A DNA stretch of 64,000 bases, from NCBI RefSeq assembly GCF_963678635.1, contig NC_087063.1, positions 71,629,617 to 71,693,616 on the forward strand, given 5' to 3'. The notes beneath the pieces are model-generated. The model had not been told where the DNA came from and did not search any database. It saw only the letters and a program-made list of their open reading frames with translations. Shown in pieces: positions 1 through 9,595 of the stretch. The position numbers and the translations under genes were made by a program. Position 1 is the stretch's first letter, and each line of letters starts with the position of its first letter. Origin of the DNA: Symsagittifera roscoffensis. Taxonomy: Eukaryota > Xenacoelomorpha > Acoela > Convolutidae.

Positions 1-2565
1 GTCTTCCAAGAACACATAAACGCGCTAGAGGCGGATCTGCTAGAGACAGCCCAATTCACATTACGACCACCTCCGAACCCACCATTCCTTGCCTCAAGGG
101 CCTTGTCTGGTCGCTTGGGACCGAGAGTTGACACTAGAGACAGTTCAAGGAGCAGCCAGACCAGATTGCAGAGTGCCACGCCAATGGAGTCTGAGGAGGT
201 GACGTCATCAACACCTCCAAGCTCGGCGATATCCTCAGTGGTAGTGGCGGAGAGCAAACGGGAAAAGAAGTCTATGGAGACCGCTCGCTTGAGATATCCT
301 GAGAAGGTGAAAGAACTGGATCTAGAGAGTTTGGAATGCAGGCGAGAATTGGCGGAAACCCTGGGGATCGAACGAGTGTCACACGAGGATTTGAATAGGC
401 ATCATTGCGTGGACTGGTTGAAAGCTCATGAGGCGCACTTCTCGAGAGCGAAGTTGATGGAAACCACAGACCTGACTGGAATTCCCACAAAAGCGATCAT
501 GGGACCCATTAACTACAGACCTCTCAAGCTGCTGGGGAGTCCTGGACTTATAGCAGAACCTCCCAAGCACCGAACTAGCATCGCCAGGATCAGGTTGGCA
601 ACTCCGGCACAGTTAAAGGTGGTAGACAAGCTACTCAATCCGGGAGGAACGGGATTGCCAGATGCCGCTTACGAGGGCTCGAAATTGGCGGAAGATCCCA
701 GGTACGGGAAGCCCTGTGGGAGTACCCAGCTGGCCAAAACCCTGGCAGTTTATGATAGAGCAGATCCAGCTGCTGCGAGAGTAGTCATTGTGGCGGGATC
801 AGATTTCGAAGGAACGTCTCCCAAGTTGTTCTGGCCGGAGACTTTGATATACTCTTTGCCAGGAGCTGAATTAAATCAGATGTTAACTCTGGTGGTGGCA
901 ATAAAGTCGGAGATGCCCTGTGAACCTGAGCTGCTATTGTTTGCAGGAATGAATGATCACCTGCACGCGATGGGACTTCTTGAGCAACTAAAGGGCGATG
1001 AAATTCCGACATCGAGGAAGATATGGGAAGCCATTCAAGCGTTGTTTGCGGCGATGAATGAAGTGCAAGAGAATGTTGTCTCGAGATTCGGGTCCAAGAC
1101 GAAGGTGGTGTTTACCACATCCCCTGGATACGCGAATATGCCACCCGCCCTACAGTTCGTGTACGCGGTCTTGATCCTGATAGCAGAAGGGAATGAATGG
1201 CGGATTCTAATGGCGGCTCCCAATCGGGAGTTGGAGCCATCGAACCTGAGGCTTCGCAAGTCAGAATTGGCGGCGGCATGGGCGGACATATCTCATGCAC
1301 TGAGGGGCTTTTATGGACTAGCCGACATCCTGATCGTATTAGACGAGGTGCTCTTGCTAGAGATATCGAACTTTGCCAGGCAACTCAAGTTCAGCCCAGT
1401 CATCGGGGACGATCACCCGGCGATAAGCAAATTAACGGCCAGCTTGTGGTTTCGGAGTATGGATGTGAAGATCACAAACTCCACCAGCAAGTTTAGAGGT
1501 CCCAGTAACGAGAGAAGAAATGTGGCCGAGACGGAAAAGCAATTAGAATCGATGAAATATCGTTTGACTCAAGAGAATGGCTGGTGGGCATTTTTGACAC
1601 CAAGGCTGGAGAACGCCACGAATAAGACAAGGGAGGAAGCACCACCCCTCGTGAAACAAGTCTGGAGTTTTCTGGAGAAACAACTGGAGCTGGCCGAAAC
1701 AAGAGACATGACGGTGGCTAGATTTGTCTCGGCCGCCAATGAAGTGACGATTGGAGGGTTCTGGAGAGAGCACGCCAAAGGCGAATTGAAGACTAGGAGG
1801 GATTACGAGATTCTCAAGTTCTTGAGTCCTTGCTGGGAGAAGGAATTCTTGGCAGGAATATTCGGTACCACGGCGACTATCTTTGGAGCCTTCGTGCAGG
1901 AGATACTGGGCATGCCCGTCAGCCTGCTCTTGGCCCTGTATTTGGTCTACCCCAGATACTTGTTCAACATGGGCCCAGCATACATGTTTAGTCGAGGAGT
2001 GGAGACACTTCGAGTTGATGGGTACCTGGCACTAGTACTCTTGACCCATGGGGAATTGGTGTCGTTTCATCGATTAATGGAATATGGAGAGCCTCTGTCC
2101 ATGGGGAGAGTCCACACGAGCATTGAAACCAGCTCCTACAAGTGTGCCGCAGGGTTGAAGACGTTGCTAGTACAATACCTCATGATGCAAAATCGGCACA
2201 TGACGGGTGAAGATGAGAATCCAACTTCGAGAGAAGAATGGAAGAAGACGAACAGAGGGATGCCTCTGTTGACGGACCTATGCCTGGCAATGAGGTCGGA
2301 CCCAATGGGGATAATCCGGGGCCTAGAGGAGGTGGTGACCTGCATTTATGGTCCAGCAGTGACGTACGCGTTCCCAGACCCCCTGGTGACCACGTATCGT
2401 CACTCTGTAACGCACTTGAGTCTTATCAGTATACTGGATGGGACGGCGTTAAATTGGTGTCAGCAGGAGGTGCTCAGAGGGCGAATGAGCAACACGGTAC
2501 TCTTTGGAAAGGTGAAAGATGCCGAGCTAATAGTGTACAACTTCAAGGGGGCAAATGCAATGTAG
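1..2565 (+). CDS. ORF1 of a two-ORF mobile or virus-like element, SGNH-esterase-like, 5' partial
   Basis: The frame is open from base 1 to the TAG at 2563-2565 with no intron, so the true start lies left of the window; the first in-frame ATG is at 184 and the visible part is 854 codons. Counting the TTG at 103 as residue 1, residues 226-240 form a hydrophobic strand ending in Gly-Ser-Asp, followed by a Gly near 254, G-M-N-D at 282-285 and D-D-H-P at 436-439. This order and the roughly 200-residue spacing fit blocks I, II, III and V of SGNH/GDSL hydrolases. Block I reads GSD rather than GDS, so the nucleophile is uncertain. A hydrophobic stretch near 585-625 could be membrane-associated or buried. 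Such esterase-like domains are known in the first ORF of CR1-type LINEs, but nothing else here resembles one. No reverse transcriptase or zinc-knuckle motif was seen. The absence of stops points to recent activity or selection. Confidence 0.6.
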   Translation, partial: VFQEHINALEADLLETAQFTLRPPPNPPFLASRALSGRLGPRVDTRDSSRSSQTRLQSATPMESEEVTSSTPPSSAISSVVVAESKREKKSMETARLRYPEKVKELDLESLECRRELAETLGIERVSHEDLNRHHCVDWLKAHEAHFSRAKLMETTDLTGIPTKAIMGPINYRPLKLLGSPGLIAEPPKHRTSIARIRLATPAQLKVVDKLLNPGGTGLPDAAYEGSKLAEDPRYGKPCGSTQLAKTLAVYDRADPAAARVVIVAGSDFEGTSPKLFWPETLIYSLPGAELNQMLTLVVAIKSEMPCEPELLLFAGMNDHLHAMGLLEQLKGDEIPTSRKIWEAIQALFAAMNEVQENVVSRFGSKTKVVFTTSPGYANMPPALQFVYAVLILIAEGNEWRILMAAPNRELEPSNLRLRKSELAAAWADISHALRGFYGLADILIVLDEVLLLEISNFARQLKFSPVIGDDHPAISKLTASLWFRSMDVKITNSTSKFRGPSNERRNVAETEKQLESMKYRLTQENGWWAFLTPRLENATNKTREEAPPLVKQVWSFLEKQLELAETRDMTVARFVSAANEVTIGGFWREHAKGELKTRRDYEILKFLSPCWEKEFLAGIFGTTATIFGAFVQEILGMPVSLLLALYLVYPRYLFNMGPAYMFSRGVETLRVDGYLALVLLTHGELVSFHRLMEYGEPLSMGRVHTSIETSSYKCAAGLKTLLVQYLMMQNRHMTGEDENPTSREEWKKTNRGMPLLTDLCLAMRSDPMGIIRGLEEVVTCIYGPAVTYAFPDPLVTTYRHSVTHLSLISILDGTALNWCQQEVLRGRMSNTVLFGKVKDAELIVYNFKGANAM

Positions 2566-5500
2566 AATGGGAGGCAAGCGAGAGGGTCCCATCGAAATGT
2601 ATCCCAAATTCTGGAACTTGAACCCATTGACGGCAGACGGACGAGAAATCTTGAGAATTCCTGCCTGGAAGGAGTGCTTCGCACTGGTGAAGAGGGAGCT
2701 GGAGACCATAATGGAGAAAGAAATCCTCCCAGCCACCATGCCTGAGTTCCCAATAGTCAGGAGGATGACCTTAGGAATGAATAGTCCCTTGGTAGTTCCC
2801 TCCATAATGGCGAGGATGACGACGGAGATGCAGAAGGATTTCACTGATGGCTGGGACCCCCTGTTCATCGGCTACACGGCGGCGGTCTACTTCCATACCA
2901 GCGAGACTAAGGTAAATTCGTGGACGACGCAAGCGAAAAAGAGTAGAGGTTCGCAGCCCCCAGGATATGAGGTGCGGAAGGTCTTGAGAACTCTAGAGAG
3001 GGAGGGACTTGAGAACATGCTACCCATATGGGATGATGGCAGGATGATCGTGATGGAGGGGCACGTCGCATTGGTGGACGACATGAAATTTGCCACGAGA
3101 AAATATAAGGCACCCTATGGCTTGGAACAGGTGGAAATGAGACAGGAGGGAACAGAACTAGATGCAGCAGGTCAACTGCATGTAGCACTGACGGAATACA
3201 AAAAGCTGGATCCTACGACACCATCACCACTGTCAGTGGACACGCCTGGAGACAAGAGGAGTGGACCCGTCGAGGACCGATTTAAGAAAATTCTCGAGAG
3301 AAGGAGACATGAGTCAGAAGAAGAGAGTATGGATGAAACTCTCAGTGAAGCCGGTGAAGACATGGAAGTGGGGAATACGCCTGAACCAGGGCCATCAGGG
3401 GAGGAGCTCACCACTCAAGAGCTGTTGAAAGACTTGAGCGAGGAGAATTGGGCAGATACGGCCACCCCACCCCTGAATCCGTCCCCCCGGAAGAATCTGG
3501 AATTGCCATTGGCAAGTGAAACCTTCAATATGGGGATGATACTCTTGAGCTCGGAGGAAAGGGAAAGGAACACTTTCGAAGGGAACAGGGACATATTCCT
3601 GGGATCCCTGAAGGACGATGCTTGGCAGGAGTTCTTGGAAGAATTCAATCAAGAAGTGGGCAGCGAGACGACGCTGGACAAATTCAAGGAGGAACTGTGG
3701 GACACAGTCGTAAGATTTGGAGAACCGCTTCTGATAGGAACGGGCCTGGATGAGAAGGCGAGAAAAGAGCTACTGAGCAAGCTGGTAGAGCTGAGGAATT
3801 CACGATCGAAGACTAGAGAAGAAAAATGTGAGGACAGCTCTACTCGGAGACCAAAAAAAACTGTAGATAAAATGGTTGATGATATAAAAAGGGATAAGGT
3901 TGGGACTAGTAATATGATTAAAAGTACTAATATCCTTAAGGCTCGAGCAGGGGGGAGGCAAGAGTTGGAAGGAGTGGATGGAGAGGTCGAATCAGTGATG
4001 GTAGCCACAACACCCTCAAGTAGAGATGTGAAGACTCGCAAGAGGAAGAGAGAAGTGGAAGGATTGGGTAGTCATTCAGTGGATGCTGTTTCGGAAGGAA
4101 ACTTGAGAGAGACGGCGCCCATGATTTTGGCTCGATGCAAGACGGCGGCATACAAGAGCAGCTCGGAGCTCAGAAGACCACTTGAAGTAGAGAGGGAAAT
4201 AGAGGTTTCCACCAGTTCGACATCGGAGGAAGACTTCAAGCCTCAGAAGATAAACGTGAAGAGAGGTTCAACGAACGGACAGACATGGGAAGTAGATGTC
4301 GGCAAAGAATGGATCTCGAAGGCACACCAGGCCACGGGCAAGCGAGTGACAAGTGATCCATTGGAGAGGAACAAGACGAGGAACACCTCCCGGACGTGGT
4401 GGGTGGCCCTTGAAACATTGAAAGAAATGGAGGACTGCTGGAAGAAGTTGGACAGTGGAGTAGCTCGCAAGCGACGCAATTGGGCCACCCAGCAAAAGGC
4501 CGAGGTTAATAAAATAGAAATGGCAACTCATCTGAAGAGGTCCTGGCAGAGTTTGTTGAAAGATCATTTTGAAGAAGCAATGAGGACACCCTCATCAGCA
4601 CCACCATTAATGGCGAATCCCTTCGTTAGAACTGCAGGACAATTAATGTTCACCTGGAGTCTGGTGGGGATAGAGTTGGAAACGCTGACCTCGTATGACA
4701 GGCTGAAGTTGGGAAGCAAGAAGCTAGATGTGTATCAGGCACTGATGCAACACGTAGCCAGGGATAATTCAGGCTTGAGCCTAGCTAGAAGAAAGGACGC
4801 CACGTGTTTCTTGAGATGGATAATGTCGATGATGTCTGATAGCACCATGCTGGCATGCCAACAGAGAGCAAGCGTAAGCAAAACCATGGAAAAAAGAGTC
4901 TCAACGGTCATCTTGAACGTGTATCAGAGCACAGGAATAGAGAAGGAAGAGGGTTCCAGACTATCCCTAGAGAACCATAGGAAGCTAGACGAGGTACGGA
5001 GGTTTTATAATAAGAAGTTCGAAGAAGAACATGATGTTCACCGTAACCTGGCCTCGTCAGAGCAGTACTCCAGGCTCAGCGAGAAGGGGGAATACCACTA
5101 TGTGTCTGGAGTGATGGGACTGGCCTACAACCCCTTCTTAGACTCGGAAGCTGGAGGCGCCCACAGGAACCATGAGGTAGCGGAGCTACTGAAGTTTTGG
5201 ACAGAAAGAATAATGGAAATAGACGCGGTGGAAAAAGAGGGGCCGAGCCTGGGCCTTATTCTTGAGAAAACACCAGAGGTGGTGAGCATACCGCGTTCAA
5301 ACAAGAGAGTTGAAGTGAACATGGGCGATGGAAATGGCTTGTTAACCACGAACTTGGGAGTGGTATGGAAGCTATTAAGACCCTTCTGGTGTCCACATCC
5401 CCACGCGAGTCTGATCGAGGAAACCACCGAGCGAGTGAGGTTAGCACCAACGGAAGATGAAGATCTGGCAAAGTTGAGTGTGCTGCATAAGCTAATTTCA

Positions 5501-7156
5501 CCTCAGATGCAAGAGCCAGGCGAAAAGACGAGTAATCCCGGGTCAGCAAAGAAATTGGAGCCGGGTAGCTGTCTGGATTCGACGTGTGGAAACGGAGAGC
5601 ACACCTGCGATGGACGGTCATGCGTTAGAATACTGTCATTTCAAAAAGAAGACCTGGTCACTTGGTTCGAAGACATAACAGACAGGGAGAAAAGTGAAGT
5701 GCAAATAGTAGCGGAGTGTTACGCGAGAACCACGGTGAATATAGCGACAGCTCTCGGATTCTTCTCGAGAATGTGTAGTCTGCAGTCACTGGAAAGAATA
5801 GAATCTGAACATCATTTAGTGACGGCGTTGAGCGTAGAATCATGGCCCGGGGTGTTGCAGGTGACGCAAAAACACATCCGGAGCTGGAAGGTTGGTCTCG
5901 AGGCGGAAATGGGATTTCCCATGAGCGAAGCTTATGGCTTGCCATTGAACGCGAAATCGCTGATAGGGTCAATGATGGCCAACTTGTGCGGAAGTCACTA
6001 CCCACTGCACATGGTGATGGTGGAAGCATCCAGCCAGAGAGTACTGGTGGACAAGGCCTTCTCAGTGCCCAAGTGCGTGAGGTTGGCTCGGATATCGCAT
6101 CACTCGCACAAGTTGTTGAGAAAAATCAGAGGAACAGTACCAAAAGAATTGAGAGATGACTTGAGTGAAATCTGGGGAGAAGAACTTTTGAAGTTGGAGA
6201 GAGAGAACACAAGCGATCACGAGAGACAAAACGTGATCGGAAAACCTGTGGGAAGTGCTCCAAACCTGGAAGATAACGACACGATGCATGAGAAAATGAT
6301 GGAGCTTGAGCCTCTCTTGGAAGCCTCGGGGGAGCGTAACCTCAGGAGCATTGAAATCACCCATGGAGAATGCCCATGCCACTGTTTAGCGCAAACGGTG
6401 TGGTTTCCAGATCACAAGAACCTTTGCCTGGTGTGGGATATGGAAGAAATCCGGTCGATCGAACTACCGGATCACCGACAGAAGGTGACGATCTTGGTAG
6501 TGAGTACGATGTTGGCTCTGAGAATGATAGAAGAGAATATAACGAAGTATCGGGAAGCGGGGACGCCAACGGCTGAGTCAATATACGCGATAGACTACAG
6601 TAGGAGACTCGAGTTGTTTGAGACTGCGTGCAAGGTATTCGCCATACCAACGGAAGTCAGACATGTCTGGAGCCGTTTGAGGTACTTCCCATGGTTTCGG
6701 GCGACGCTGACGTCCTGGTTGTACATGACAACGAAAGATCACATGAGAAAACATCGAAAAGAGTATCGACAGTTCCAGGCCGAGATTGGGCCGGAAGCTT
6801 TCAAGAGACCCCTGTTAACCCATCGTAATGCAATCACGACAGGATGGAAGAGAGTGGGTAAAATGTCTAGAGACAATACCAAGGCGAGGGAATCGATACT
6901 AGAGGAGGACCTGGCGAAGAACGTGAGCTTGAGCCTGCACAACTCCTTTTGTTTGAACCGGGAATCTAGGGTGAAGGCACTACCCAACCAAGCAAAGAGG
7001 TTGCAAGAGCAAAGAGAATGGATGCGATCCTACGAGCAGCTGAAGGCTTGGGAAGAGATTGTGATTAGCTCCGATGATGAAGAGGAACTGTTGAGACAGT
7101 TTGCCGTATCTAGTACTTCAGGGTGCAGTACCTCCAAGGCGAAGAGTGCGAGATGA
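2555..7156 (+). CDS. ORF2 of the same element, 1533-aa protein of unknown function
   Basis: I do not recognise this protein. The ATG at 2555 lies inside the last codons of ORF1 in the +1 frame, so the two frames overlap by 11 nt. From the N-terminus there is a globular-looking region (1-225), an acidic Ser/Pro/Glu-rich low-complexity stretch (about 227-313), a basic region (about 419-469), a KTRKRKRE nuclear-localisation-like cluster at 493-500, and a long charged, probably helical region. A Cys/His cluster follows (C1006, C1011, H1016, C1018, C1023) that could bind zinc. A C-terminal globular part ends in a SUMO-interaction-like core, IVIS followed by SDDEEE, at 1502-1511. I saw no YxDD, DDE or HUH motif. 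The last 126 codons are duplicated at 11251-11625. The intact length argues for recent function; candidates are a structural or nucleic-acid-binding protein of a mobile or virus-like element. Confidence 0.6.
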   Translation: MQCRMGGKREGPIEMYPKFWNLNPLTADGREILRIPAWKECFALVKRELETIMEKEILPATMPEFPIVRRMTLGMNSPLVVPSIMARMTTEMQKDFTDGWDPLFIGYTAAVYFHTSETKVNSWTTQAKKSRGSQPPGYEVRKVLRTLEREGLENMLPIWDDGRMIVMEGHVALVDDMKFATRKYKAPYGLEQVEMRQEGTELDAAGQLHVALTEYKKLDPTTPSPLSVDTPGDKRSGPVEDRFKKILERRRHESEEESMDETLSEAGEDMEVGNTPEPGPSGEELTTQELLKDLSEENWADTATPPLNPSPRKNLELPLASETFNMGMILLSSEERERNTFEGNRDIFLGSLKDDAWQEFLEEFNQEVGSETTLDKFKEELWDTVVRFGEPLLIGTGLDEKARKELLSKLVELRNSRSKTREEKCEDSSTRRPKKTVDKMVDDIKRDKVGTSNMIKSTNILKARAGGRQELEGVDGEVESVMVATTPSSRDVKTRKRKREVEGLGSHSVDAVSEGNLRETAPMILARCKTAAYKSSSELRRPLEVEREIEVSTSSTSEEDFKPQKINVKRGSTNGQTWEVDVGKEWISKAHQATGKRVTSDPLERNKTRNTSRTWWVALETLKEMEDCWKKLDSGVARKRRNWATQQKAEVNKIEMATHLKRSWQSLLKDHFEEAMRTPSSAPPLMANPFVRTAGQLMFTWSLVGIELETLTSYDRLKLGSKKLDVYQALMQHVARDNSGLSLARRKDATCFLRWIMSMMSDSTMLACQQRASVSKTMEKRVSTVILNVYQSTGIEKEEGSRLSLENHRKLDEVRRFYNKKFEEEHDVHRNLASSEQYSRLSEKGEYHYVSGVMGLAYNPFLDSEAGGAHRNHEVAELLKFWTERIMEIDAVEKEGPSLGLILEKTPEVVSIPRSNKRVEVNMGDGNGLLTTNLGVVWKLLRPFWCPHPHASLIEETTERVRLAPTEDEDLAKLSVLHKLISPQMQEPGEKTSNPGSAKKLEPGSCLDSTCGNGEHTCDGRSCVRILSFQKEDLVTWFEDITDREKSEVQIVAECYARTTVNIATALGFFSRMCSLQSLERIESEHHLVTALSVESWPGVLQVTQKHIRSWKVGLEAEMGFPMSEAYGLPLNAKSLIGSMMANLCGSHYPLHMVMVEASSQRVLVDKAFSVPKCVRLARISHHSHKLLRKIRGTVPKELRDDLSEIWGEELLKLERENTSDHERQNVIGKPVGSAPNLEDNDTMHEKMMELEPLLEASGERNLRSIEITHGECPCHCLAQTVWFPDHKNLCLVWDMEEIRSIELPDHRQKVTILVVSTMLALRMIEENITKYREAGTPTAESIYAIDYSRRLELFETACKVFAIPTEVRHVWSRLRYFPWFRATLTSWLYMTTKDHMRKHRKEYRQFQAEIGPEAFKRPLLTHRNAITTGWKRVGKMSRDNTKARESILEEDLAKNVSLSLHNSFCLNRESRVKALPNQAKRLQEQREWMRSYEQLKAWEEIVISSDDEEELLRQFAVSSTSGCSTSKAKSAR

Positions 7157-7446
7157 GCAGGTGGCTCGAATGGATCTTGAGTCTTGAGAGGGAAAGGGGG
7201 GCTTGAGCGTGGATCCGGGTGAAACTTGGATTCACGAAAAAGAAGTTTTAACAAAGCAAATATTGTTATTAATATACTATATTTATTATATAAATCAAAA
7301 TGCTGCATGACAATTTCCTGATTGAATAGGACAAAAGAAATTTTAAATGATTGGCTTGGAAAGCAAGAATTCAAAGGTGCAGGTGTGTGCAGATTTTGAT
7401 TGCTGTTTAGCGATAGTGTGAAAATTTTACATGGCTGTGAATTTTG
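7157..7446 (+). other. 3' untranslated region of the two-ORF element, also present in the intronic copy
   Basis: This is non-coding sequence after the ORF2 stop, with two adjacent TCTTGAG heptamers (7175-7188) and an AT-rich stretch near 7255-7300. The whole segment recurs at 11626-11915. The frame of about 219 codons on the opposite strand across 7030-7689 is a shadow frame. Confidence 0.6.
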
Positions 7447-7589
7447 GGGTGTAGATAAGCTTAAGTCTGCTGCAAACTTCTGTAAATGACCACTGGCACT
7501 GTATCTTGAGTAACACTCGGTTTTCTGGGACTCACTGGCAGAAGACAGCACGCGATGAGGACATCGATCTCGAGTCCGGGGAGTATGTG

Positions 7590-8489
7590 CCAGTCGGTCA
7601 TATTTGGAAGTTTGACCTTGAGAGAAGCAAAAAGCACTTAATTTTGGAGTGAAATTTAATTTTTCAAAATTTCGAATGGAACCTGTCATGCACGATTTTC
7701 TCGCGATAACTGAAAATCAGAAAAGAGAAGTCAGAACGATCGAGTGACAATCGCGGGAAAGTTGCTAGAAAAATCAGTGGGAAATTGCTATTCGCAATTT
7801 CAGTAGCAATAATAATCGAGAGTAGAGCTGTCCCATCTGAAACAGAGACGAGCGCATTCCCACGAACTGGATTGTTGTGACTGGAGTACTATTATTAACT
7901 GGACCAGAGTGAACCTTAGGTGGAAAGGTGGACAGCTAGAGTGTCCCAATGGTTCACGAGAACTCACAGTCTAGAGTAAAAAACTTGTTTTGTTATTGAA
8001 ACTGACTAACATTAAACTCATCTTAGTTACTTTATTGATTCTTGAGTTGCTTACCGACTTATTTACTTCCTGGTTCTTGAGCGTGCTACAATGTGAGTAC
8101 TAATTTAAATTTCTAGAGTGTGTTTTATAATTGTTATGTTGAGGTAAGGCGAGTTTTAGGTTGATCCATCTGAAATGGATCAAAGTTCCACTGTCTAATA
8201 AAAAGTAACTTAACGGATAGTTCCAACCCGGTTTTTAACGGCGTTCATGTATTTTGGGTATCTAGAGACCTGAGTATGGGGACGTTATTAATTCTAGAGT
8301 GGGGGGATATTTTAGTAGTAGCCTTTAAGCTGTAATGGGTCGTAGTCTCATGTCACAAGCGAACCGAATTGGCTCCGACTGATTTGAGGTACAAAAACAC
8401 AAGAGATAGTGTCCCTGACTCTTGAGCCAATGGTTATAGGGCCTATTTTTCTTAAGCCTCATGTGTGACTGCAGTAGACGAATGTTACA
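7590..8489 (+). repeat. Tandem unit 1 downstream of the two-ORF element (about 0.9 kb)
   Basis: It begins near a Phe/Leu-like run 'tttggaagtttgacc' (7603) and continues in parallel with the unit starting at about 8490, offset 888 bp. Shared blocks include 'aatcgcgggaaag', 'gggaaattgctattcgcaa', 'gtttttaacggcgttc' and 'gactcttgagccaatgg'. A short hairpin (gatccat-ctgaa-atggatc) lies near 8162. Many TCTNGAG heptamers occur. The unit could be a terminal or untranslated-region repeat of the element, or a separate repeat; there is no coding potential. Confidence 0.65.
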
Positions 8490-9595
8490 ATTTGGAAGTT
8501 TGACCTTGAAAAAATGTTCAGTCCTGATTTTTTGGGTGAAATGAAACTTTTCAAAAATTTGAATTGAGAATGTCATGCTCAAGTTTCTCGCGACAACTGA
8601 AAATATCAGAAAAATAAGATCAGAAGATTCGAACTACAATCGCGGGAAAGTAGTCAAAAATAGCAGCGGGAAATTGCTATTCGCAATTTCCGATACATAA
8701 TTTGAACGAGAGTACAGCCGTCTTATTCGTGGCAGGAGACAGAAAAGGAAATGAGAGTGAAATTCGAGTGGACCAGAGTGAACCTTCGGAGGAAAGGTGG
8801 GCAACTGAAGTCTCCCAATGGTCCAGACCTACAACTTATTTCTTGAGCTAAAACTTATTCAGTACAAACTTCTCGAGTTAAAACTTAATTACCCATTAGT
8901 TCTAGAGTTGCTTTATAGTTTAGTTACTCGATTCTAGAGGACGTGTCGGTATGTGAGTACCAAATTTAATTTTCTTGAGTGTAATTTATATTGTTATGTT
9001 GAGTTAAGGAGACATGCAATTCCGAGATCTTCTTGCGTGATTTAGGAAGAAGACTGGCTAAGACTTCTTTCGAACCCCGCGCTTCCTCGTTTTTAAAGCA
9101 GAGAATTTCCATAGCTTTGCAAATTGGAAATGCTGCCTCGGTTGTCGGCACACTCAAGGAGTCAGACTGTCTCGAAGACATTTTTTTATCTCTGAACTTG
9201 TTATTTTTAGCCTGTAATTTTTGTTTGTTATGTTATACGTTAAGGAGAGTTTTTAGGTTGATTCATCTGAAATGGATAAAAGTTCCACTGTCTAATAAAG
9301 AGTACCTATACATAAGGTTTCGACCCTGTTTTTAACGGCGTTCGTGTAGTGTAGGTATTTCGAGACCTAAGTATGGGGGCGTTCTTGTTTTCTAGAGTGG
9401 GGGGTATTTTGGTAGTGGCTTTTAAGCTGTAACAAAGGTTTTAGTCTCATGTCGCAAGTGAACAGAATTGGCTCCGACCGCTTGAGGTGGAAAAACACAA
9501 GAGATAGTGTCCCCGACTCTTGAGCCAATGGTTATAGGGCCTATTTTTCCTTAACCTCATATGTGAATTAAGTAGGCGACTGGTACAATGACGTT
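8490..9595 (+). repeat. Tandem unit 2 (about 1.1 kb) with a roughly 200-bp extra segment
   Basis: This is a diverged copy of unit 1 in the same order and orientation. It contains an additional stretch at about 9013-9215 that has no counterpart in unit 1. Both units end near a 'cagtaggcgac...gtacaat'-type block, which also resembles the start of unit 1. TCTNGAG heptamers are again dense. Confidence 0.6.

Noticed and set aside
2100-2700. One protein broken by a sequencing frameshift between ORF1 and ORF2
   Set aside because: ORF1 ends in a clean stop overlapping a good ATG, and both frames are long and intact. A single-base error cannot be excluded without another copy of the junction.
7030-7689. 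219-codon minus-strand frame
   Set aside because: It overlaps the ORF2 end and 3' UTR antisense, and its composition is typical of a shadow frame. The intronic copy keeps only part of it.
1-9595. Contaminating bacterial or phage DNA
   Set aside because: A near-identical fragment is embedded in the MTPAP intron and no ribosome-binding-site or operon features are present, so the element belongs to this genome.
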